Shown one piece after another: positions 26,867 to 34,083 of a stretch of 64,000 bases of DNA (position 1 is its first letter; every line of letters starts with the position of its first letter). The stretch comes from an uncultured Clostridia bacterium (GTDB taxonomy: Bacteria > Bacillota > Clostridia > Christensenellales > Borkfalkiaceae). Under the pieces are notes generated by a model that saw only the letters and a list, made by a program, of their open reading frames with translations, did no database searches and was not told the DNA's origin. The position numbers and the translations under genes are program-made. The stretch covers positions 62,001 to 126,000 of the forward strand of contig CALVXG010000001.1 in the NCBI GenBank assembly GCA_944368925.1, written 5' to 3'.

Positions 26867-27703
26867 TCATATTTCGAGCACCAATCCGTCGTGTGCGCTT
26901 AAAAAGCCGTATTCTTTTGCCTTGTTCTCTATCCGATCGCGAAACGGCAAAGAATTATGCGAAAAATGTGTGACACAGTACTTCGTATCTGCCTTGACAA
27001 TGCCGTACGCTACCAATTTTTCACGAACCGTGCAGTTCTCCGCAAACCCCATGTGCCTTGCCGAATGCGGGCCCTCCGTGTCGGCAAAGGTGCAATCCAA
27101 ACTGACAAAATCGGCGCATACCCCCTGCTCCGCAAGGTATCGGTAACACTCCTCCCGCAACAGGCCCGTGTCGTTCAGATAGAGCACCGTCTTATCCTTT
27201 CGGATACCGTACAGCAACGCTTTTTCCGTCTGCATATGCGTGGCAGGAATCGAAAAGATCTCATACCCGCCCGCAGAAAATCTCTGAAATGGCTCCACTT
27301 CGTGCAGTCCGATTTTCTCGCGGACAGAATCCCGCATTTCCCGCCTCGTATCTTCGCGGAATACTTCCAAAACCTCGCTGTCCGCATAGATCTCCAACCG
27401 ATCGCTCACGATCCCGCTCGCAAATTTATAGCCGCGGTTTACGAACTCCTGCGCGTAGAAATGATCGCCGTGCGAATGCGTCACCAGCAGATTCTGCACC
27501 GCAGAAAGATCCACGCCGAAACGCATCATATGCACGCTGCTCTCACACGGAAAATCAATCAAAAGTATATCGTCGATGATGGCCTGCGACCGCGTCCGCC
27601 ATTCGACTGCCAGATTTTTCCGCGCCGCACGGCAGCTTTCACAATTACAAAATGTCGCGGGAAACCCCTCCGCTGCCGCCGTTCCCAAATATTGAAATTT
27701 CAT
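26867..27703 (-). CDS. MBL-fold metallo-hydrolase, PhnP-like
   Basis: A 278-residue metallo-beta-lactamase-fold hydrolase with HSHGDH at 76-81. The N-terminal CNCESC (about 19-24) resembles the extra structural zinc site of PhnP-type phosphodiesterases. Other metal-ligand regions are the SIPATHMQTE segment and the C-terminal HFSHNSLPFRD. PhnP acts on cyclic ribose phosphates. With no phosphonate genes nearby, the substrate is uncertain, so only the fold-level call is firm. GAGGAAGG precedes the ATG, which lies 7 bp after the dtd stop, so the two are co-transcribed. Confidence 0.88.
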   Translation of the reverse strand: MKFQYLGTAAAEGFPATFCNCESCRAARKNLAVEWRTRSQAIIDDILLIDFPCESSVHMMRFGVDLSAVQNLLVTHSHGDHFYAQEFVNRGYKFASGIVSDRLEIYADSEVLEVFREDTRREMRDSVREKIGLHEVEPFQRFSAGGYEIFSIPATHMQTEKALLYGIRKDKTVLYLNDTGLLREECYRYLAEQGVCADFVSLDCTFADTEGPHSARHMGFAENCTVREKLVAYGIVKADTKYCVTHFSHNSLPFRDRIENKAKEYGFLSAHDGLVLEI

Positions 27704-27710
27704 ACCTTCC

Positions 27711-28148
27711 TCAGCATTCGTATAAAATCGTGACGGGGCCGTCGTTGTATTGCTCGATTTTCATATCCGCCCCGAATACGCCCGTCTTAACCGTGAATCC
27801 CTGTTCTTGCAGCAAACAGGCCACCCTCTCATAAAGAGGCTTCGCATGCTCCGGACGCGCCGCCCCGATAAAGCTCGGCCTGTTTCCGTGCGAGCAGTCA
27901 CCGTAGAGCGTGAATTGGGAAATCAGAAGGATCTCTCCGCCGCTGTCGCGGACGGAAAGATTCATCTTGCCCTGTGAATCCTCAAAGATGCGCAGCGCCG
28001 CTATCTTCTTTGCCATCGCCGCCGCATTAGCTTCCGTATCACTCGGAGCAACCCCGAGATACACCGCAAGCCCCGCAGGAATCTGCGAGATCAGCTTTCC
28101 GTCTACCTTCAAAGTCGTTTCCCGCACTCGCTGTATTACCGCCCGCAT
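27711..28148 (-). CDS. dtd: D-aminoacyl-tRNA deacylase
   Basis: A 145-residue Dtd that removes D-amino acids (and glycine from tRNA-Ala) from mischarged tRNAs. Both family motifs are present: SQFTLYGD in the middle and the C-terminal NDGPVTI (family form NxGPVT). GAGGAG lies 6 nt before the ATG. It follows the efp terminator and I see no obvious promoter of its own, so it may depend on read-through. It is followed by the MBL hydrolase. Confidence 0.97.
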   Translation of the reverse strand: MRAVIQRVRETTLKVDGKLISQIPAGLAVYLGVAPSDTEANAAAMAKKIAALRIFEDSQGKMNLSVRDSGGEILLISQFTLYGDCSHGNRPSFIGAARPEHAKPLYERVACLLQEQGFTVKTGVFGADMKIEQYNDGPVTILYEC

Positions 28149-28169
28149 TTTCTTCTCCTCATAAAATCA

Positions 28170-28195
28170 ATGAGCCGCATTTGCATGCGGCTCAT
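28170..28195 (-). terminator. Terminator after efp
   Basis: Eleven-bp perfect arms ATGAGCCGCAT/ATGCGGCTCAT with a 4-nt loop, followed on the minus strand by a weak TGATTTTATG tract. It lies 17 bp after the efp stop codon. Confidence 0.7.
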
Positions 28196-28212
28196 AAATA
28201 AATCTCTTAAAA

Positions 28213-28770
28213 TTATTTGACGCGCTCCATGTATTCACCCGTACGCGTATCGACACGGATCGTCTCCCCTTCTTCCACAAACATGGGGACCTGGATCTCC
28301 GCACCCGTTTCCAGAACCGCTTTCTTCGTCGCGTTCGTCGCCGTGTTGCCGCGCACGCCAGGCTCCGCCGAAACGATCTTCAGCTCCACAAAGTTCTCGC
28401 ATTCGACCGAGAATGCCGACCCTTTATAAAAACGTACCGTTACCGGATCGTTTTCCTTGATAAACCGCAGCGCATCTTCTACCTGCTCACGGTTCAACGG
28501 CGTCAGGTTGAATTCCTCGTCCATGAAATAGTACAGATCGCCGTCGTTGTAGGAATACGTCATTTTCTTCGTCTCAATGTGCGCGTTCTCCAGCTTTTCG
28601 GAAGGGTTGAACGTCTGCTCCAATACGGCTCCCGTCACAACGTTCTTCAGCCTCGTCCTTACGAACGCCGCTCCCTTGCCGGGTTTGACGTGCTGGAAAT
28701 CCACCACGACATACACGTTGCCGTTATACTCGATCGTTACACCCTTTCTGACATCTCCTGCTTGTATCAT
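28213..28770 (-). CDS. efp: Translation elongation factor P
   Basis: A 185-residue EF-P that relieves ribosome stalling at polyproline. Three beta-barrel domains are expected from the length. The tip loop that enters the peptidyl-transferase centre is PGKG with Lys32. No modification enzyme (epmA, earP or ymfI-like) is recognised in the window. AAGGAG lies 7 nt before the ATG. It is next to the M24 peptidase gene, a pairing frequent in Bacillota. Confidence 0.98.
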   Translation of the reverse strand: MIQAGDVRKGVTIEYNGNVYVVVDFQHVKPGKGAAFVRTRLKNVVTGAVLEQTFNPSEKLENAHIETKKMTYSYNDGDLYYFMDEEFNLTPLNREQVEDALRFIKENDPVTVRFYKGSAFSVECENFVELKIVSAEPGVRGNTATNATKKAVLETGAEIQVPMFVEEGETIRVDTRTGEYMERVK

Positions 28771-28842
28771 ACTCTATCTCCTTCCATTTTTAATGCGTCT
28801 GCGCGGAATCCGCTCCGCTGCGTCTTTATTTTTTTCGCCCGC

Positions 28843-29892
28843 TCACAAAACCAATAAGTTTTTATCCGATTTCATAAAGCTGACAACTTTCCCGTTTTCC
28901 AGCCGTACGCTGTCCTCGATCCTTATACCGAATTTGCCTTCAAAATAAACGCCCGGCTCGATCGAAAATACCATTCCGTCTTTCAGCACACCTTCGCCTT
29001 TCGGACTCAGCGTCGGATATTCGTGAATATTGATCCCGATTCCGTGCCCCAGCGAATGCGTGAAAAATTTATCCAGCTCACGGCTCTGCAGATAGTTGCG
29101 TGCGATCGCGTCCGCGTCCTTTCCCTTCATACCTGCATGAATCTGCTCTTTCGCCAGCTCGTGCGCCTTTAATACGCTGCCGTATACGTCCGCAAATTCT
29201 TCGTCCGGCTTTCCTCCGAACCAGAGCGTACGCGTAATATCCGAACAATATCCGCCGACTTTGCATCCGAAATCCAACAAAACTGGCATTCCGCTCTTTA
29301 GCCGCGTGTCATCGGGCGCATGGTGCGGTACCGACGAGTTGCGGCCGAACGCCGCGATCGTCTCGAACGAACGATCCTGCGCGCCGCATTTGCGCATTAG
29401 GTATTCGAGATACCCCGCCGTCTCGTTCTCCGTCATGCCCTCTTTCAGCTCCGCAAGCAGCATTCCGTACGCGCGCTCGGCTATCTCACAAGCCTTGGCG
29501 ATCTTGTCAAGCTCCTCTTCGCTCTTGACTGACATCGCTTCGCGAAACACGGGCGTGCTGTCCGTAAGTTTGAATTTGCGGCGCAATTTTTCATATTCGG
29601 GATGCGTCAGACGCTCCAGCGGCACCGCAAGTTTTTTGACTTTTTTGCTCTTTATATAATCGAAAACGGAATCTTCGTTTTTGGCTACCATGACGCCGAT
29701 AAACTCGTGTTTGAGCGCTTCCTTCGCCCCCTCCGCATACCGCGGATCGGTAAAAAACAAGCTCTCCTGTGCGTCGGTATAGACAAATCCGAAACTGCTT
29801 TCAAAACCCGTCAGATAGGCGCGCAAATCTGCCGCCTCCGTCAGCATTCCGTCCGCTTTCATTCCGCGAAATAACTTTTTCGTATTGTCCAT
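28843..29892 (-). CDS. M24-family Xaa-Pro aminopeptidase-like peptidase
   Basis: A 349-residue creatinase/prolidase-fold peptidase. All five dinuclear metal ligands are visible: Asp207 and Asp218 (LLDFGC and CSDITRT), His283 (HSLGHGIG), Glu312 (IEPGVY) and Glu326 (RIED). The N-terminal non-catalytic domain covers about 1-120. It probably removes N-terminal residues before proline from peptides. The ATG at 29892 starts only 6 nt after the -10 element, so the mRNA may be leaderless. Later in-frame ATGs (29862, 29847) would cut into the conserved start. Confidence 0.93.
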   Translation of the reverse strand: MDNTKKLFRGMKADGMLTEAADLRAYLTGFESSFGFVYTDAQESLFFTDPRYAEGAKEALKHEFIGVMVAKNEDSVFDYIKSKKVKKLAVPLERLTHPEYEKLRRKFKLTDSTPVFREAMSVKSEEELDKIAKACEIAERAYGMLLAELKEGMTENETAGYLEYLMRKCGAQDRSFETIAAFGRNSSVPHHAPDDTRLKSGMPVLLDFGCKVGGYCSDITRTLWFGGKPDEEFADVYGSVLKAHELAKEQIHAGMKGKDADAIARNYLQSRELDKFFTHSLGHGIGINIHEYPTLSPKGEGVLKDGMVFSIEPGVYFEGKFGIRIEDSVRLENGKVVSFMKSDKNLLVL

Positions 29893-29898
29893 AGAAAT

Positions 29899-29927
29899 AT
29901 TGTACCAAATTTTCGGTTATAAGTCAA
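29899..29927 (-). promoter_or_regulatory. Sigma-A promoter abutting the M24 peptidase start codon
   Basis: Minus strand: -35 TTGACT (29927-29922), 17-bp spacer, -10 TACAAT (29904-29899). The ATG begins at 29892, which is where transcription should start. Confidence 0.82.
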
Positions 29928-29973
29928 TTTTTCCCGATATGTTTTTCATGAATATTTCTCGCTCAGACCGCTC

Positions 29974-30819
29974 TCAAAGGCTCTCGTACATGTGTTTCAT
30001 CGCCAACGCGTCTTCCGCCTGCGTGCCCGCCGACTCGCTGACAATGTACGGCTCCAGCTTCAGCTCTTTGAGCGCCACCGCAAGCGGCATGAATTCGGGC
30101 CCGTATACCGTGTCTTCCAGCGTCAGATGCCGCACCTCACCCTTCTCCGAATACTGGATCTTGGAAAAATGCACGTGAAAATGCTTCACCCTCTCGTACC
30201 CCAGCTCCGCGATCATATACGCAAGACGGCTCTTATAATCTTCCACCGTTTTCAGGCTCCCCTGCTCGCGCGCGTTCAGATGCCCGAAATCGACAGCGGG
30301 AAGATAGATCGGATCGATCTTGCAAAAACGGACGATCTCTTCCAGCGTCCCGATCTGTGCGATCTTCCCCATCGTCTCCGGACAAAAATAAAGATCGTCA
30401 AGCCCCGCTTCGTAAATGCGGTCACGCAAAATTTTCAGCCGCTCCTCCGTCAGAGAAACCGCCGCTTCACGCTCCATTTTGCCCTGCGTCGCGCTGTGAA
30501 ATACACACCGCTTTCCGCCCATAAGTTTCAATACCCTGCCGCTTTCCAATACGTAATTGTACGACTTTTCCGCGTTTTCCTCTTCCGGATTCGCAAAGTT
30601 GATATAGTACGGCGCATGCACGCTGATCTCGATCCCCTGCTCCTTGAACGCGTTCCCGATCGACGCCGCCTTCGCGTCCGTCATCCGAACCCCGCGCCCG
30701 AACGAATATTCAAAGCAGTCCAATCCCATGTCTTTTACGTATTTCGCAGACTCTTCCGTGTGCGAATATCCCTTCGCATAAAACGATTCACTGTTGCCGC
30801 TCGGCCCGAATTGTATCAT
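29974..30819 (-). CDS. Endonuclease IV-like (AP endonuclease family 2) TIM-barrel protein
   Basis: A 281-residue TIM-barrel protein with the metal-ligand pattern of Nfo: HAPYYINF, the HSATQG region, Glu in PETMGK, the DFGHLNA Asp/His pair, HFHVHFSKI and the late Glu in VSESAGTQ. It would cleave DNA at abasic sites. Its opening (MIQFGPSGNSESFYAKG) differs from E. coli Nfo and matches the shorter clostridial relatives. Its ATG overlaps the ribF stop codon by 4 bp, so it is the last gene of truB-ribF-endonuclease. Specific activity is inferred only from the family. Confidence 0.88.
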   Translation of the reverse strand: MIQFGPSGNSESFYAKGYSHTEESAKYVKDMGLDCFEYSFGRGVRMTDAKAASIGNAFKEQGIEISVHAPYYINFANPEEENAEKSYNYVLESGRVLKLMGGKRCVFHSATQGKMEREAAVSLTEERLKILRDRIYEAGLDDLYFCPETMGKIAQIGTLEEIVRFCKIDPIYLPAVDFGHLNAREQGSLKTVEDYKSRLAYMIAELGYERVKHFHVHFSKIQYSEKGEVRHLTLEDTVYGPEFMPLAVALKELKLEPYIVSESAGTQAEDALAMKHMYESL

Positions 30820-31697
30820 CGTATCCTCTCCAGATCTTTATTCAGCTGCGCGGTCAACTCTTCCGCGCTGTCAAATTTGCGTATCTCACGGAGAAAAAAA
30901 TCAAACTCCACTTTCACTTCTTTCCCGTACAGATCGCCGCGATAACCGTCAAAATAAACCTCCAACACGACGCGCTCGTCCTCAAACGTCGGCCGCGCTC
31001 CGTAATTCGCTATGCCGCGGTATTCCTTTCCGTCCAGATCCGCCCGCACCGCGTATACGCCCTTCTTTAAAGGGTATTTCTCCTTGTCGATATGCAGGTT
31101 CGCCGTCGGAAACCCCAACCGCCTGCCTACGTGCCGCCCTTCCGTCGATACCTGCCCGCATATGAAATACTTTTCGCCCAACAGACGGCAGAGCTTTTCC
31201 ATCTCCCCTTCGTCCAGATAGCGCTTTGCCATCGTCGCCGCCGCTTTTTCGCCTTCAAAGCCGACAAGTTGTTCAACAAAAACATCGATATTGTTTAACT
31301 TTGAAAATTCTTTGAGCTTTTCCGTGTCGCCCGCCGCGTCTTTCCCGAACGTAAAATCCGCTCCGCACACAAACGCGCGCACTTTGACGCGCTCTGTCGT
31401 ATGCGCCAAAAAATCCTGCCAGGGCGTTGCGCGGAACTTTTCGTCGTAAGGCGCCGCATAGACAAAATCAAGTCCGAGCGACGCAAAAATCGCAAGACGT
31501 TCCTTGAAAAGATAGATCTGCCCGCCGCGCTTGGAATCGTAAAACGTCATGATCCCGACCCGCCAGCCGCGGCTCACGGCCGTCTCTTTCGCCTTTTCGA
31601 TCAGCGCCCTGTGCCCGACATGCACGCCGTCGAAATACCCCAATAACAACACGCACGGCTCTTCAAATTTTCCCGTCCCGTAATCTACTGTCTGCAT
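30816..31697 (-). CDS. ribF: Bifunctional riboflavin kinase / FAD synthetase
   Basis: Makes FMN from riboflavin and then FAD (293 residues). The N-terminal FAD synthetase domain has the nucleotidyltransferase motif GYFDGVHVGH near residues 20-29. The C-terminal riboflavin kinase domain has GRRLGFPTANL. It follows truB by 7 bp and overlaps the endonuclease IV-like gene by 4 bp. The truB-ribF order next to the nusA-infB region is common in Bacillota. No FMN riboswitch is seen. Confidence 0.97.
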   Translation of the reverse strand: MQTVDYGTGKFEEPCVLLLGYFDGVHVGHRALIEKAKETAVSRGWRVGIMTFYDSKRGGQIYLFKERLAIFASLGLDFVYAAPYDEKFRATPWQDFLAHTTERVKVRAFVCGADFTFGKDAAGDTEKLKEFSKLNNIDVFVEQLVGFEGEKAAATMAKRYLDEGEMEKLCRLLGEKYFICGQVSTEGRHVGRRLGFPTANLHIDKEKYPLKKGVYAVRADLDGKEYRGIANYGARPTFEDERVVLEVYFDGYRGDLYGKEVKVEFDFFLREIRKFDSAEELTAQLNKDLERIR

Positions 31698-31704
31698 ATG
31701 CGCC

Positions 31705-32568
31705 TCAAACCAGCTTCACGCTTGCGCGGATGATTCCGCCTTCCGCTTTCGCTATGCCGTAAAAATCATCGTCGAAATACAGTTTGTATTCCCCGTCGCC
31801 GCCGCCGAACTCCAAAGAAAGACCGTTCCGCAGCTTTTGCGCCTCTTTTCCGTCAAAATCTACCGACGGCATGTCGAACACGAGATCGGGCGCAATCAGC
31901 CGCTCTTCCCAGTTCTCCTCCGTCAATTCTTCGGGCGAAACGCTGTCTTTTAAGGTAAAGTACCCGCTCTTTTCCCGCACGAGCGCGGTCATCACCGCCA
32001 CCGTGCCGCAGGCGCCCGCTATGTCGCGCGCCAACGAACGGATATACGTCCCGCCCCCGCACGCGATGCGGAACGCAAAGCTATCTTCCCCGACGCGCTC
32101 CGTCAGCACGATCCCGCCGATATGCACCTTCTTCCCTTCCAGCGTCACTTCCCTGCCCTGGCGCGCCAAACGGTACGCACGCACGCCGTTGACGCTCTTT
32201 GCACTGTAAATCGGGGGGATCTGCACAATTTCTCCGACAAAATTATGAAGTTTATCGTTTATCTCCGCTTCCGTCGGAACCCTTTTTCCCGACTGCAACA
32301 CCGTGCCCGTGGCATCGAGCGTATCCGTCTCCACGCCGAAGCGGAAGACGGCGCTGTATATTTTTTCCTTGTGCAAAAGATAATTGAAGAGCCTGGACGC
32401 GTTCCCGACCGCCACCGGAAGCACCCCGCTCGCCATCGGGTCGAGCGTGCCCATGTGTCCGCACGGCAGGTGCGTCAGCCGCTTGATCTTCGCGACCGCC
32501 GCCGCACTGGAGATGCCCGAAGGCTTATTCAGATTGATAAATCCGCTCTTGCTGTTTAAATTTTCCAC
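31705..32568 (-). CDS. truB: tRNA pseudouridine synthase B
   Basis: Forms pseudouridine 55 in the T loop of tRNAs (287 residues). The catalytic Asp43 is in GHMGTLDPMASGVL, and the C-terminal PUA-like region is present. Translation starts at a GTG (32568) with AGGAG 8 nt upstream. A strong terminator lies between nrnA and this gene, and no obvious sigma-A promoter is visible in the remaining 45 bp, so expression may rely on partial read-through. Confidence 0.97.
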   Translation of the reverse strand: MENLNSKSGFINLNKPSGISSAAAVAKIKRLTHLPCGHMGTLDPMASGVLPVAVGNASRLFNYLLHKEKIYSAVFRFGVETDTLDATGTVLQSGKRVPTEAEINDKLHNFVGEIVQIPPIYSAKSVNGVRAYRLARQGREVTLEGKKVHIGGIVLTERVGEDSFAFRIACGGGTYIRSLARDIAGACGTVAVMTALVREKSGYFTLKDSVSPEELTEENWEERLIAPDLVFDMPSVDFDGKEAQKLRNGLSLEFGGGDGEYKLYFDDDFYGIAKAEGGIIRASVKLV

Positions 32569-32613
32569 GCTTTACTCCTGCCTCGCCTTGCATGCGCCGA
32601 CGCGCTCCCTTTC

Positions 32614-32643
32614 AAAAAAGCGCCGCTTTATGCGGCGCTTTTT
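32614..32643 (-). terminator. Terminator at the end of the rimP-nrnA operon
   Basis: AAAAAGCGCCGC/GCGGCGCTTTTT with a 5-nt loop. Its base touches the nrnA stop codon (32643-32645), and a T run follows on the minus strand. Confidence 0.9.
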
Positions 32644-33674
32644 CAGTCGATCAGATGCTGGCGGATCGTATAGCACAGCTTGTCGATCACTTCTTCCAGA
32701 CACCCGGATATCATACAACCGCTCGCGAGAATGTGCCCGCCGCCGCCGTACACCGCCGCAACCGCGTTAACGTCCGCCTTTCCCTTGCTGCGCAGGGAGA
32801 TCTTGAAACGGTCGTCCGCCGTCTCCAAAAGGCATACCGCCACTTCCACGCCCTCTACCGACAACGGAAAATCAATAAACCCTTCCGTCACGTCCGACGT
32901 GGCATTCGCCGCTTTCAGATCTTCGCGCATCACGCTGATAAAGGCGATCCGCCCGTCCGCATAATAGCGGATACGGCTCATCGTGCGGCCAAACAGCAAT
33001 GCCCTCGCCGCCGATTGCTTTTTGAACATATTGTATTGTATGGTGTTGATGTCCGCTCCGCACGAGACAAGTTTCGCCGCCGCCAAAAACGTGCTTTCCG
33101 TCACGTTCTTATGCGCAAAATTTCCCGTATCCGAGCTCAGCCCCAGCAAAAAATAATTTGCCGTGCGCGCATCCATGCCGTCCGCCAGATACGAGGCAAG
33201 CTCCGTCATGATCTCGCAGGTCGCCGCCCGCTCCTCCACAAACCAATAATCTCCGTATCGGGTGTTGGATATGTGATGGTCGATGTTGAATTTCGGCTTC
33301 TTCGCGCGCTCAAACTCTTCCGCAAGCGCGCCCAGACGATGGATCTCGCTCGAATCTACCGCTATATACGCCTGCGACTGTGTGTCCGCCGCCGTGCCGA
33401 TCTTGTCCATCCCTTCCAGAAAATAAAACTTGTTCGGTACGGGACTTTCGCACGCCACCGTCACCTTCGCCCCGTTTTTCTCCAACAGGCTCTTGAGCCC
33501 CATCGCCGCGCCCAACGTGTCGCCGTCCGGACGCATATGACAGAAAATCGTCGCACTCTTAAGTTGTTTCAGTTTCGCCGCTATCTCTTTTAACGTCAAT
33601 TTCTCTCTCCGTGCCCGCTCGTTACGCAGGGCTCCCTCTTTCACTTTTTCCCTCGAAACGGGAAAAAGGGACAT
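32643..33674 (-). CDS. nrnA: DHH/DHHA1 phosphoesterase NrnA (nanoRNase / pAp phosphatase)
   Basis: Degrades nanoRNAs and dephosphorylates pAp. The 343-residue frame has the DHH motifs RPDGDTLGAAMG, AVDSSE and NIDHHISN, and the DHHA1 substrate motif GGGGHILASGC near the end. The conserved fold begins at LTLKEIAAKLKQ, so a TTG at 33602 with GGAGA upstream is a plausible alternative start. The ATG at 33674, 1 bp after the rbfA stop, is given here. It is the last gene of the rimP operon, its normal place in Bacillota. Confidence 0.93.
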   Translation of the reverse strand: MSLFPVSREKVKEGALRNERARREKLTLKEIAAKLKQLKSATIFCHMRPDGDTLGAAMGLKSLLEKNGAKVTVACESPVPNKFYFLEGMDKIGTAADTQSQAYIAVDSSEIHRLGALAEEFERAKKPKFNIDHHISNTRYGDYWFVEERAATCEIMTELASYLADGMDARTANYFLLGLSSDTGNFAHKNVTESTFLAAAKLVSCGADINTIQYNMFKKQSAARALLFGRTMSRIRYYADGRIAFISVMREDLKAANATSDVTEGFIDFPLSVEGVEVAVCLLETADDRFKISLRSKGKADVNAVAAVYGGGGHILASGCMISGCLEEVIDKLCYTIRQHLID

Positions 33675-33675
33675 G

Positions 33676-34044
33676 CTATTTCTGCCCCTCTTCTTTATGA
33701 ATCTCTTTGATGATACGGTCGATCTTGTCCCCGTATTCCATTGTCCCGTCCCGCAAAAAATGCAGCTCCGGTACCGTGCGCATCTGCATCATGTGCGCAA
33801 GTTCGTAACGGATAAATCCCGCATACTCTGCAATCGCCGCAAACGTCTCGTCCGCTTCCTCCGCCGTCTTCCCCAGCACGCTGACATAAATCTTCGCGTT
33901 CTTCAGATCGGGCGATACGTCCGCTTTGGTCACGCTCACGATCCCGCGGATTTTGTTCGTCTTGTATTTCAGCTTCGTCGATATGACTTCGTATACCGCT
34001 TTCTGATATTCCGCAGAAAGGCGCTCTGCTCTCAATGATTTCAC
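33676..34044 (-). CDS. rbfA: 30S ribosome-binding factor RbfA
   Basis: A 122-residue KH-fold protein that assists late 30S subunit maturation, especially the 5' end of 16S rRNA. The start RAERLSAEYQKAVYEVIS and the strand VSVTKADVSPDLKNAKIYVS are characteristic. GGAGG lies 11 nt before the ATG. It lies 39 bp after infB in the canonical order. Confidence 0.96.
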   Translation of the reverse strand: MKSLRAERLSAEYQKAVYEVISTKLKYKTNKIRGIVSVTKADVSPDLKNAKIYVSVLGKTAEEADETFAAIAEYAGFIRYELAHMMQMRTVPELHFLRDGTMEYGDKIDRIIKEIHKEEGQK

Positions 34045-34083
34045 AGCATTCCTCCTTTCTCTCCCGACGGATCCCCCGCTGAA

